The notes below the pieces were generated by a model that made no database searches, was not told where the DNA came from, and saw nothing but the letters and a program-made list of their open reading frames with translations. The translations under genes were made by a program, and so were the position numbers. From the NCBI RefSeq assembly GCF_009711715.1, contig NZ_VENF01000004.1, forward strand, positions 124,001 through 188,000: DNA of 64,000 bases. Direction: 5' to 3'. The first letter of the stretch is position 1. Every line of letters begins with the position of its first letter. This DNA comes from Methylophaga sp. (GTDB lineage: Bacteria > Pseudomonadota > Gammaproteobacteria > Nitrosococcales > Methylophagaceae). This document shows positions 39,322 to 47,299 of the stretch, piece by piece.

Positions 39322-39813
39322 ATGATGATAAATAATGAATATTACGCTGCCATCGATGTCCTCGTCATCATTGTTTTGCTGGCCTTAGCATCGTCTGTGC
39401 ATGCCGATCCCGGCGATATCATCATTCTCCGTGATGTCCCGGCTCAACGCTGGGATGTGAACCGCCATACCGGCCAGCCGACGGTGATCAACCCTTCCCC
39501 GGTCAGGGAAACCAACAGCCTCAGCAACACCGTCAGAAATATGGGCATGGAAGAACTGACCGATCAGCAATTTTCCGATATCACATCGAATGTCGGTAAT
39601 GCCTATTCCCCCCTGAACAGCCAGTTTGCCACCACGCTGACCAATGAGCTTGGGGGGCATGGCAAAGGTGGCACGGTGGGCGGTCAGATGGGCGCGATAA
39701 GTGGCATCACTTCCGGCCTGGGCGGCAGCATCTCCGGCAGTGTCGGCGGCGCTACCCGCAGTCTCGGCAGCGATATCCGTGGTGCGTTATCGGAGACCTT
39801 ACCAGGTAGATAA
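39322..39813 (+). CDS. Small exported Gly/Ser-rich protein of the amyloid-like operon
   Basis: 163 residues from the ATG at 39322. The N-terminal hydrophobic segment (about 13-28, ending SVHA|DPG) looks like a signal peptide, but its n-region is acidic (NNEYY) rather than basic, which is unusual. The middle has MEELTDQQFSDITSNVGNAY. The C-terminal 50 residues are Gly-rich (GGTVGGQMGAISGI, LGGSISGSVGG). No family recognised. It is packed between the first gene and the repeat protein, with two bases to the latter. Confidence 0.62.
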   Translation: MMINNEYYAAIDVLVIIVLLALASSVHADPGDIIILRDVPAQRWDVNRHTGQPTVINPSPVRETNSLSNTVRNMGMEELTDQQFSDITSNVGNAYSPLNSQFATTLTNELGGHGKGGTVGGQMGAISGITSGLGGSISGSVGGATRSLGSDIRGALSETLPGR

Positions 39814-39815
39814 CT

Positions 39816-40433
39816 ATGAAGCTTTTACCTTTCACTCTGCTGTTTGCTTCATGGCTGCCCGTCTTGCCCGCAGCCATCGCTGACGATGCCCTGACCCCGC
39901 TGCCCTATGTCATTAACAGCAGCATGATCGATGGTCATGCACTCAGCGGCACGCGAGGTCGTAACGTCGTCAATATGGCAGCCGGTGATGCCAATGCACA
40001 GCAAAACGCGGCAGCCATTGCATTAAGCCCTAACGGGGTAGCAAGCATCGGCCTGTTTACACAGCAAAACCTACATCAGAATTCCAGCACAAGGCCGGGG
40101 CTATCGGTATCCGGTATCGGTGGTAACGCCTTTACCAACAGTATCGGTGCCCTGTCGATCAACCAGACCAGCGGCACAGGTAATGCTCAGGTCAATGGGT
40201 TGGCAATCGGCATTGGGCTGGATGTCAACGTCATGTCGGAAAATATGCTTTCCAACATGTCGACCGGGGCTGGTCTGGCAGCCCGCGAACCAGACGATGG
40301 AACCCGAAGTGCCACTATCGCCGATAGTGCCTTCACCGGTTCACGCGGGCTGGTGCAAGTTAACCAGTCAGCCGGGTCGGGCAATAGCACGGCCAACAAC
40401 TTTGTTCTCCAGTTTGATCTGGGAACGAAATAA
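39816..40433 (+). CDS. Fap-type minor subunit-like protein with three repeat motifs
   Basis: 205 residues with a signal peptide (1-22, AIA|DDA). Three motifs of about 26 residues recur at 42-67, 105-130 and 172-197 with the shape (A/S)L-x-G-x-x-G-x-x-x-(V/I)N-x-(A/S)(A/S)G-x-x-N-x-x-x-N, for example VVNMAAGDANAQQN and LVQVNQSAGSGNSTANN. This is the amyloid repeat shape of Fap proteins. Motif 3 is less regular. By size and position it is a candidate nucleator or minor subunit (FapB-like), upstream of the larger subunit. Confidence 0.68.
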   Translation: MKLLPFTLLFASWLPVLPAAIADDALTPLPYVINSSMIDGHALSGTRGRNVVNMAAGDANAQQNAAAIALSPNGVASIGLFTQQNLHQNSSTRPGLSVSGIGGNAFTNSIGALSINQTSGTGNAQVNGLAIGIGLDVNVMSENMLSNMSTGAGLAAREPDDGTRSATIADSAFTGSRGLVQVNQSAGSGNSTANNFVLQFDLGTK

Positions 40434-40456
40434 ATAGTGATTAAAAGGAGTAAGTC

Positions 40457-41632
40457 ATGAAATTATCAACCAAGTACACCCCCATCGCTGTCGCGTTGGC
40501 TGCGTTAGCTGCGGGCCCTGCAATGGCCGATGGCACAGCGGATCTCACCCTGCTGGTTGACGCCAAAGTCAATGCCCGGGCTGATCTGGGTCTGAGCGTA
40601 TCGGAATACAGAAATGATACCGATGTTGAAGTCGAAAAAACCTATGACACCGATCGTTATGTCGATGTGAAAGGGGATATTGACGTTGACGGTACCATTC
40701 CTGTCGGTAGCAGCTCTGCCTCTCTGACCAGTCAGAATCAGAATAACTACGAAAATACCAACATCAATGATGGTCATGGTGATTTCCTAGTAGATAACAA
40801 TGCTGAAGCTGTCGATAACGGTCTGCAGGGTGCGAGCGGTAATATCGGTCTGAACATTTCTGCCGGTACTAACAATGCTCAGGATAACAGTGCGGCCTTA
40901 TCCAAAGTGGATGCAGCATTTGTGTTCGCGGCGGCAGATTCCATCTCTAATCAGAATGCAGAACGCAATGAGTATGCCTACAAAGGCAATCAGTTCGATG
41001 CCACGCTGGGTGGCAATACCTTACGTAATGCCAGCGGTAATATCGCCGTAAATATTGCTGCCGGTAACAGCAACCTGCAAGCCAACTCGCTGGCAGCGTC
41101 TGTCAATACCAGCGGTACGATGGCGGAATCCACTGTCTCCAGCCAGCAAACCCTGGATCACAATGTCACGCATCAAACAGGTTACCTGGACAAAAAATAT
41201 GACACCGTCAATGTCGTTATGGTCGGCGGCATGATTGGTGGTTATGAAGGCACCTCTGATCAGATTGGTGATGTTTATCCTGATATGTGGACCGGCGATA
41301 CCCATCCTGCCGGCACTCAAACCGGACACTTTGATCTCGATACTGAAACTCAAGGTGGCTCTGACCTCAATGATGATGGTGGCGCTTTAGCGTTCAATGA
41401 AGAAGGCAAAATCTTACTCGGTGGTGTTTTCACCGGCCAGGTTGTCACTGCCAACTGGATTGTTCGTCCGCATCAGAACAATGCCACGCTGAGTGGTGAT
41501 GCATTGCGCGGCGCCAGCGGTAATATCGGTGTCAACATCACGGCAGGCACCAACAACCTGCAGGGTAACCATCTGTCTATCGCTTCTGCGACAGGTGGTG
41601 CAGCCGCACCGGGTGGCGGTGGTGGCGAATAA
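40457..41632 (+). CDS. Fap-type major amyloid subunit-like protein (FapC-like)
   Basis: 391 residues after a good AAAGGAG site, with a signal peptide (1-24, AMA|DGT). Three near-identical 24-residue motifs lie at 125-148, 191-214 and 352-375: GASGNIGLNISAGTNNAQDN, NASGNIAVNIAAGNSNLQAN and GASGNIGVNITAGTNNLQGN. They match the Asn/Gln/Gly-rich repeats that form the cross-beta core of FapC. The spacers are long and unequal (about 42 and 137 residues), as in FapC. The chain has no Cys, while Pseudomonas FapC has a C-terminal CxxC; it ends in a Gly run. Confidence 0.78.
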   Translation: MKLSTKYTPIAVALAALAAGPAMADGTADLTLLVDAKVNARADLGLSVSEYRNDTDVEVEKTYDTDRYVDVKGDIDVDGTIPVGSSSASLTSQNQNNYENTNINDGHGDFLVDNNAEAVDNGLQGASGNIGLNISAGTNNAQDNSAALSKVDAAFVFAAADSISNQNAERNEYAYKGNQFDATLGGNTLRNASGNIAVNIAAGNSNLQANSLAASVNTSGTMAESTVSSQQTLDHNVTHQTGYLDKKYDTVNVVMVGGMIGGYEGTSDQIGDVYPDMWTGDTHPAGTQTGHFDLDTETQGGSDLNDDGGALAFNEEGKILLGGVFTGQVVTANWIVRPHQNNATLSGDALRGASGNIGVNITAGTNNLQGNHLSIASATGGAAAPGGGGGE

Positions 41633-41669
41633 TAAGCTCAAAGCCCGTATTGGTTTGATGCCAGCAAAG

Positions 41670-41699
41670 AATCTCCGGCTCCTTCTGGAGCCGGAGATT
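41670..41699 (+). terminator. Strong intercistronic hairpin after the major subunit gene
   Basis: A perfect 13-bp stem (AATCTCCGGCTCC with GGAGCCGGAGATT) and a TTCT loop, without a clear T run, 37 bases after the subunit stop and before the protease gene. It is more likely an attenuator or RNA 3'-end stabiliser than a full stop, keeping subunit RNA above that of the export genes. Confidence 0.75.
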
Positions 41700-41719
41700 T
41701 CCACCCAAAGGTGACTGTC

Positions 41720-42421
41720 ATGAACTACAGAAAAAGCACACTGCTATTTATCACCGCATCCGGCCTGTGGCTGTCGATGTCGCTGAGCAGTGCGGCCAAT
41801 ATTTATTTCGGTGGTGTCATACCGGGCACCCTGATTAATAAGAACATCATCAGCATGCGCGAACGGCACTTCCTGGATATGGTGCCGCAGCGGACTGATT
41901 TCAGTTGCGGGGCTGCAGCCCTGGCCACCATTTTGAATTATGCCTACGGCTACAAATTCAGCGAGGCCGAGGTGATTGCCGGCATGCTCAAGGTCAGTGA
42001 TCCGCAACTGGTGCAAAACAAAGGTTTTTCACTGTTAGACATCAAAAATTATGTCGAAACCCTCGGATTGCGAGGCAGGGGATACACCGTCAACCCGGAG
42101 ATCCTGGACCGCATCAAAATCCCTACCATTGTTTTGCTTGATATACGTGGTTACAAACATTTCGTCGTCCTGAAAAAGACGACACCTGACAAGGTATACA
42201 TCGCTGATCCTGCTCTGGGCAACAGAGTCATGGACAGGCAAAACTTCGTTGATGGCTGGAACAAAGTCACCTTTGCCGTTATTGGCAATGGCTTTGATCG
42301 TGAAACCATACTGTTACGTCCCAAACCACCCCTGACCGCCAGAAATACGGTCGACACCTGGAGACCACTGACAGATGCCGAATTAGTTGAGTTCGGCTTT
42401 TATCGATCTGAACTGTTCTGA
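41720..42421 (+). CDS. C39-like cysteine protease, FapD-like
   Basis: 233 residues from the ATG at 41720 (a GTG lies three codons earlier); AAAGGTG is the ribosome site. An N-terminal signal or anchor (about 8-28) precedes a C39 fold with the nucleophile Cys in RTDFSCGAAALATIL, His in GYKHFVVLKK and Asp in YIADPALGNRVM. No ABC transporter domain or partner is present, so it is not a bacteriocin exporter. In Fap systems FapD is a periplasmic C39-like protease needed for fibre export. Confidence 0.82.
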   Translation: MNYRKSTLLFITASGLWLSMSLSSAANIYFGGVIPGTLINKNIISMRERHFLDMVPQRTDFSCGAAALATILNYAYGYKFSEAEVIAGMLKVSDPQLVQNKGFSLLDIKNYVETLGLRGRGYTVNPEILDRIKIPTIVLLDIRGYKHFVVLKKTTPDKVYIADPALGNRVMDRQNFVDGWNKVTFAVIGNGFDRETILLRPKPPLTARNTVDTWRPLTDAELVEFGFYRSELF

Positions 42422-42484
42422 AGTTGCTTGACCACGCATTGTCGCTCAGGCAAAGGCCCGGCATGTTTTGGGAGAAAGGACAAA

Positions 42485-43351
42485 ATGAAAATCAAAGAAA
42501 ATACGTTTGGCATGGAGAACCGCTCGTCCACAAACAAGGGAAGTCGTTCTGTCAGCAAGCTGTTCAAGCCCCGTATAGCGGCAGCCTCAGCCTTGTTATT
42601 CTGTATTTCACCGATTCATTATGCGCAGGCTGAGTTGCCTGAGATGAGTGTGTTTGCTAATGCACAGGAAGTGCCTGATGAGGTACTGGGTGAAACACGG
42701 GGTAAATTTGTTTACGCCGGAGAAATCATGTCCTTCGGTGTCAGAATGGTCACCGAATGGATCACCTCAAGCGGCGAAGTCATTAATGCCAGTGGCACAC
42801 TGGCAGTGAATATGGGAACCGGTCAGCCCTCAGTCAGTTTTGAACCGGTCATCAGCGTGCAACAGCTACAACCCGTCAACCATGCCGCTGCAGCAGGCAA
42901 TAATATTGTCAGCAGTGGTCAGGGTCTGGAAAACGTCTCCGGGGTGGTGCAAACCATACAGGTTGCCGGCAATACCAATGGCATTGGTAACTCGATTGGC
43001 GTTTCCGTCAGGCGCTATCAATCCGGCAATACTGCGCCATCGGGTTCCTCCACCTCTAACCTCAACGTGACCACACCTTCCGGAAACAGTGCGGCTGTAG
43101 CACTGGCCAATAATGGCTTGTCGGTCAACGTCAATGTGGTCAATCAGGGGCAGGCTCAGCAGGCCATCCGCAGTATTTCCCAAGGTAATGGCCAAGTCCT
43201 GCAGTCGGTTCGTCTTGGCGGTGATCTGAATCAGATCCGCAATTTGATCAACCTGGATATCCAGACCCGCAATCATAACGTGTCATCGTCGGCAAGTACG
43301 CAACAACTGATGTCATCACTGCGACAACTGTCGCAGAGCACACCCTTTTAG
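42485..43351 (+). CDS. FapE-like exported protein
   Basis: 288 residues from the ATG at 42485, after GAAAGGA. A long basic n-region precedes the signal core (about 30-48, YAQA|ELPEM). Then comes DEVLGETRGKFVYAGEIMSF, a conserved-looking opening like that of FapE-type proteins, and a middle and C-terminal half rich in Asn, Gln, Ser and Val with two loose repeat-like stretches (about 148-175 and 227-260). It probably acts as a fibre-associated component. Similarity to FapE is by pattern and gene order only. Confidence 0.68.
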   Translation: MKIKENTFGMENRSSTNKGSRSVSKLFKPRIAAASALLFCISPIHYAQAELPEMSVFANAQEVPDEVLGETRGKFVYAGEIMSFGVRMVTEWITSSGEVINASGTLAVNMGTGQPSVSFEPVISVQQLQPVNHAAAAGNNIVSSGQGLENVSGVVQTIQVAGNTNGIGNSIGVSVRRYQSGNTAPSGSSTSNLNVTTPSGNSAAVALANNGLSVNVNVVNQGQAQQAIRSISQGNGQVLQSVRLGGDLNQIRNLINLDIQTRNHNVSSSASTQQLMSSLRQLSQSTPF

Positions 43352-43468
43352 TGAGCTCAAAACATAAAGGACTAAACGGCTGATGAATGTAATTGAGTCA
43401 TTTGACAATGAATGAATTTATGCCAATACCCCAATAAACAGGGACAACCCGTTAGCCAAGGAATTGAA

Positions 43469-44752
43469 ATGTCAGCTACATCATTTCGTTGCACAACCCT
43501 GAGCTTCTGTATCGGTCTGGCCTTAACACCAACGATACAGGCCGCTTCAGACCCGGAAGTAGCACAGTTGCAGCAACAAGTCAGGGAAATGCAGCAACGC
43601 TACGAACAGCAAAACGCCGTGCTTAAGGCGATGGCCATCAAAATACAACGGTTGGAACAGGAGTCTCAGCCACGCAATGTCAAAGTGGGTGGTACGCAGC
43701 CCCAACCCGGCACCTCGGCCGAGCAGGGAGAACCCGGTACTGCCTCACCGACGACGCCACAGGCCGGGGCCGGAGAAGAAGTGGTCAAGGAAGCCCCGGC
43801 CTCACGAAGCGCCGAAGCCGTTTATCGTGAACAGCATGCCCTGTTTGACCGTAAAATCACTATTGAACCGGGCATAAGCTATTCACACTCGGATCGCCGC
43901 GATTTGTTTCTCAATGGCTTCCTGGCACTGGATGCGATTTTTTTGGGTGATATCAGTCTGGACAGAGTCAAGGCCGATACCTGGACCTTTGATCTGACCG
44001 GTCGCTACAGCTATAACGACCGGCTGCAGTTTGATATCAATGTCCCCTATCTGTATCGCGACTCCTCTTTTAACACTTCAGGGGCCGGTTTTGCGACCGA
44101 TCAGCTTGCTGAAGGCGATGTCTCAAACGGGGATATCGGTGATGTCAGTTTCGGCGCGTTTTATCGGCTTTTCCGGGAACAGGGTTCCCGGCCTGACACC
44201 GTGCTGAGCCTGCGGGTCAAAACCCCGACCGGTAAAGATCCTTACGGTATCAAGTTTGTAGAAGTCGCTGACAGTGGTGGCAACCTGACACTGCCCACAG
44301 AATTGCCCACAGGGAATGGGGTCTGGTCAGTGACTCCGGGTATCAGCATTATCAAAACCACCGATCCGGCGATTTTGTTTGCCAACTTATCCTATACCTA
44401 TAATTTTGAAGAATCCTTCAGCGATATCAGTACCGACGTGAATACCCGCACCAGCGCTGATGTCGATCTGGGTGACAGCTTTGCACTGGGAGCCGGTTTC
44501 GCCTTTGCCCTCAACGAAAAGCTGAGTGCCAGCATGTCCTATTCACACCGCATTACACGTGAAACCTCAATAAAACAGAATGGTCAGTCCGAACAAAGCA
44601 TCAACGGCAGTGATGCCAGTGCCGGTCTGCTGAACTTCGGCATCAGCTACAGTCTGGGTGATAATCTGACCATGACCGGTAATGTGGGGATCGGTATTAC
44701 GCCGGACGCACCGGATGTGACCGTGGGTTTCCGTTTCCCATATAACTTTTAA
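43469..44752 (+). CDS. FapF-like outer-membrane pore with N-terminal coiled coil
   Basis: 427 residues from the ATG at 43469, after AAGGA. Signal peptide (1-25, IQA|ASD), then a coiled coil at about 28-66 (PEVAQLQQQVREMQQRYEQQ), a Pro/Gly/Gln-rich linker to about 115, and a beta-barrel with alternating aromatic strands ending in VTVGFRFPYNF. This order (coiled coil, linker, 12-strand-like barrel) is that of the trimeric FapF export channel. It closes the operon; a terminator follows. Confidence 0.8.
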   Translation: MSATSFRCTTLSFCIGLALTPTIQAASDPEVAQLQQQVREMQQRYEQQNAVLKAMAIKIQRLEQESQPRNVKVGGTQPQPGTSAEQGEPGTASPTTPQAGAGEEVVKEAPASRSAEAVYREQHALFDRKITIEPGISYSHSDRRDLFLNGFLALDAIFLGDISLDRVKADTWTFDLTGRYSYNDRLQFDINVPYLYRDSSFNTSGAGFATDQLAEGDVSNGDIGDVSFGAFYRLFREQGSRPDTVLSLRVKTPTGKDPYGIKFVEVADSGGNLTLPTELPTGNGVWSVTPGISIIKTTDPAILFANLSYTYNFEESFSDISTDVNTRTSADVDLGDSFALGAGFAFALNEKLSASMSYSHRITRETSIKQNGQSEQSINGSDASAGLLNFGISYSLGDNLTMTGNVGIGITPDAPDVTVGFRFPYNF

Positions 44753-44765
44753 ATACGCATCCTGG

Positions 44766-44791
44766 AGCTGCATTCATGACTGAATGCAGCT
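44766..44791 (+). terminator. Terminator of the amyloid-like operon
   Basis: An 11-bp stem (AGCTGCATTCA with TGAATGCAGCT) and a TGAC loop, 13 bases after the pore gene, followed by T-rich sequence. Confidence 0.8.
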
Positions 44792-44905
44792 TAATCGCTT
44801 TTTTCAGGAGCTTTTGCTGGTAGCTCTCTGTCTTAGTTATAAGCAGCTATCTGGCATGTTACTGTGAGGGTAACAGCGAGAATCCAAGCGAACAGGAGGA
44901 TCAAC

Positions 44906-45679
44906 ATGGACACTTACCTGCATCGTTCTCATCACGCTCACCTGCATTCGCGCCGGGTGAGTTTTCTGCGTCCTTTCAACTGGCTGGTCAGCGGCGCCAG
45001 GGACTTGAGCAAATATCCCAAAGTCAGCCTTTCCCATGGTCTGATTGTGACCGGCGTTTTCTGGATCGCACTGCTGGTCACTAGCATGCATGTCTATGCG
45101 CTGGCTGCGGTATTGTCGGGGTTTATGTTGATTGGGCCCATCATGGCGGCGGGCCTCTGCGAAGTCTCACGCCGGCGTGAAAAGAATGAACCCATCAGTT
45201 TTGATGAATCACTCAGCGGTCTCAGCCGTAACCAGTCGGCACTACTCCGCTTCTCTGGCTTTCTGCTGGGCTTCAGTGTGCTCTGGTTTATTATCTCCGC
45301 CCTGGTACTGATGGCGACAGTCGGCGATGTCGCACCGCCGCTGGATCGAACATTGTGGGGTGACTTTTTTGCCTTTGCATCGCCATTGCAGACTGTACTC
45401 TATTTTGTCGTCGGCGGCTTACTCGCGACCCTCGTCTTTATGATGTCGGTGGTCTCAGTCCCCGCCATCATTGATAGTGATATCAAAGCGCTGGATGCAG
45501 CCTTTATCAGTATCCGGGTCGTCTTAAGCAATATCGTCACCATGATCCTGTGGGCTGCTTTACTGGCTTTACTGACTGGTATCGGCATCAGCTTTCTGAT
45601 TGCGATGGTGGTGATTTTTCCGCTGCTGGGTCATGCCACCTGGCACGCCTACCGGGATTTGGTGACGAATGAGGACTAG
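44906..45679 (+). CDS. DUF2189-family membrane protein
   Basis: 257 residues from the ATG at 44906, which follows AGGAGG. Six hydrophobic segments; the DUF2189 pattern RPFNWLVSGARDLSKYPKVSLSHG near the start and LLGHATWHAYRDLV near the end is clear. The N-terminus is His-rich (HRSHHAHLHSRR). The function of the family is unknown. Confidence 0.87.
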   Translation: MDTYLHRSHHAHLHSRRVSFLRPFNWLVSGARDLSKYPKVSLSHGLIVTGVFWIALLVTSMHVYALAAVLSGFMLIGPIMAAGLCEVSRRREKNEPISFDESLSGLSRNQSALLRFSGFLLGFSVLWFIISALVLMATVGDVAPPLDRTLWGDFFAFASPLQTVLYFVVGGLLATLVFMMSVVSVPAIIDSDIKALDAAFISIRVVLSNIVTMILWAALLALLTGIGISFLIAMVVIFPLLGHATWHAYRDLVTNED

Positions 45680-45687
45680 GACCATCG

Positions 45688-45718
45688 CCATGTCTGCCCT
45701 GGGGAAGGGTGGGCATGG
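45688..45718 (+). terminator. Imperfect hairpin after the DUF2189 gene
   Basis: CCATG-TCTGCCCT pairs imperfectly with AGGGTGGGCATGG and is followed by TTTT. Confidence 0.45.
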
Positions 45719-45741
45719 TTTTGCCACTCCCGGTTGAACGA

Positions 45742-46146
45742 TCAAGTGAGATCGATAAAGGGATTAAACGCGACCTCCCAGTAGTAGCCTTCCGGGTCCT
45801 GAAAATAACCGGAGTAGCCGCCCCAGAAAACCTGCTGACCGGGTTTGATTAATCGGGCACCCGCGGTCACGGCCTGCGCAAGCATGGCATCGACCGCTGC
45901 CGGACTACTGACATTGTGTGCCAGCGTGAAACTACCGGTTCCAGTCATCTCCGCCACATGAATACCGATATCCTCAGCCAGGGCATTTTTGGGATACAAA
46001 CCCAGCCAGGTCCCTGCCAGTTCAAAAAAGCGCACACCTTCTTTTTCAGCATTAAACAGTGGCAAGCCCAGGCCATCGCGATAAAAGGCCGTCGCGGCTT
46101 CCAAATCTTCGACCCCAAGGGTAATCATGCTGATTTTAGGTTTCAT
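45742..46146 (-). CDS. VOC-family (glyoxalase/bleomycin-resistance-like) protein
   Basis: 134 residues with the two beta-alpha-beta-beta-beta modules of the vicinal-oxygen-chelate fold (MITLGVEDLEAATAFYRDGLG at 7-27 and GYFQDPEGYYWEVAFNP near the end). The terminal Glu in YWEV is a usual metal ligand. Substrate unknown. Eight bases downstream of the deaminase gene, so the two form an operon. Confidence 0.88.
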   Translation of the reverse strand: MKPKISMITLGVEDLEAATAFYRDGLGLPLFNAEKEGVRFFELAGTWLGLYPKNALAEDIGIHVAEMTGTGSFTLAHNVSSPAAVDAMLAQAVTAGARLIKPGQQVFWGGYSGYFQDPEGYYWEVAFNPFIDLT

Positions 46147-46154
46147 CAGCGCAT

Positions 46155-46727
46155 CTATCCCTGTCGTGCGTTATAGAGCATGCCGCCCTGCTTCACATAG
46201 GCGCTGAGCACCGCTGCTGCCTTATCCCGATGCACCCCACTGATAACCCGGATGTTTCTGTCTTCCAATGCCTTTTGCCAGTCTTCCGGTTTGGGGCCTT
46301 CATCAAAACCGATATTGCGAGCATCGGCATCGGTCGCACCGGCAACGACCTGGCGTACACCGGACCAGGGTATGGCGCCAAAGCACATGGCGCAGGGTTC
46401 ACAGGTGGTGACTAAGGATAGATCCGGTTTAGCCGCCCCCAAATCGTAATTCCCCCTGGCCTGCTGGGCCAAGGACAGGGCGACCATCTCAGCATGCAGA
46501 ATCGATAGATTCTCTGAAGTCACCATATTCACACCCAGCGCCACCAGCCTGCCCGTATCAATTTCAAACACCCCGGCTGCAAAAGGGCCGCCACTGTCAT
46601 ACTGAATATTGAGGCGGGACACATCAATCAGAAAGTCCATCTGTGCCTTGTAGTCTGTCGTCGTCTGGTATGACTGCTGATAACGCAGCAACCATTTGGG
46701 CAGCTCAAATTGAATCAACGTCTCCAT
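46155..46727 (-). CDS. Cytidine/guanine-deaminase-family zinc enzyme
   Basis: 190 residues. The zinc signature HAEMVALSLAQQ (His ligand, catalytic Glu) and PCAMCFGAIPW (two Cys ligands) place it in the CDA superfamily, nearest nucleoside or guanine deaminases. An N-terminal extension of about 40 residues precedes the core. The substrate cannot be told. It precedes the VOC gene. Confidence 0.88.
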   Translation of the reverse strand: METLIQFELPKWLLRYQQSYQTTTDYKAQMDFLIDVSRLNIQYDSGGPFAAGVFEIDTGRLVALGVNMVTSENLSILHAEMVALSLAQQARGNYDLGAAKPDLSLVTTCEPCAMCFGAIPWSGVRQVVAGATDADARNIGFDEGPKPEDWQKALEDRNIRVISGVHRDKAAAVLSAYVKQGGMLYNARQG

Positions 46728-46920
46728 CTGTCTCCACTCAAATCTTCAATTGACGGGCTCACTTTAGCACGTTTGCAGCCAGCCAAAACGGGCTGTTTTC
46801 CTGTGCGCTAATCGACATTTTTTTCATGTTTTACAAACTTTTACATTGCTTAACACAAACTTTCCAAGCAGGCGCTTATCGTATTAATCGTGACCTTATG
46901 TGTAGAGCGAGGTAAACGCG

Positions 46921-47271
46921 ATGCGACATCTTATTAAATCAAAAATCATTGCCTTCAGTCTGTTTTCAGGACTGATGCTGGCCCTTGCTGCCAACCCGGC
47001 CAAAGCCGGTGATCTCAGCATCGGTATTGGATTCAATCTCGGCTATCCGGGCTACCACAACAGCTATTATCCGGACAGCTATGTAATTCATTACCGGGAC
47101 TATGACCGCCACCATTATCACGGGCACAAACATTGGAAGCATCACAAAAAACACTGGAAACATCACGACAGACATTATCGCGGTCATGCCAAACATCATT
47201 ACCGGAGCCACGACAGGCATTCATACCGGCATCATGACAGAGACTACCGTCATCACCGTTATTACCGGTAG
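46921..47271 (+). CDS. Exported histidine-rich protein
   Basis: 116 residues with a signal peptide (1-29, PAKA|GD). A short Gly/Tyr-rich segment is followed by a C-terminal half of His, Arg, Lys, Tyr and Asp with about 20 His residues in the last 65, in patterns such as HKHWKHHKKHWKHH. Likely binds Zn, Ni or Cu in the periplasm. No known family; similar low-complexity proteins exist widely but are not necessarily related. Confidence 0.75.
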   Translation: MRHLIKSKIIAFSLFSGLMLALAANPAKAGDLSIGIGFNLGYPGYHNSYYPDSYVIHYRDYDRHHYHGHKHWKHHKKHWKHHDRHYRGHAKHHYRSHDRHSYRHHDRDYRHHRYYR

Positions 47272-47277
47272 GCAGGC

Positions 47278-47299
47278 AGGACGACAGGGAGGTCGTCCT
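47278..47299. terminator. Hairpin between the His-rich and MBL-fold genes
   Basis: An 8-bp stem (AGGACGAC with GTCGTCCT) with a 6-base loop between convergent genes, overlapping the end of the MBL gene. Confidence 0.6.

Noticed and set aside
39816..44752. Curli (csg) or bacteriocin-export locus
   Set aside because: There is no CsgG-like lipoprotein or curlin-type Gln/Asn repeat spacing, and the C39 protein has no ABC transporter or double-glycine precursor; the Fap arrangement fits better.
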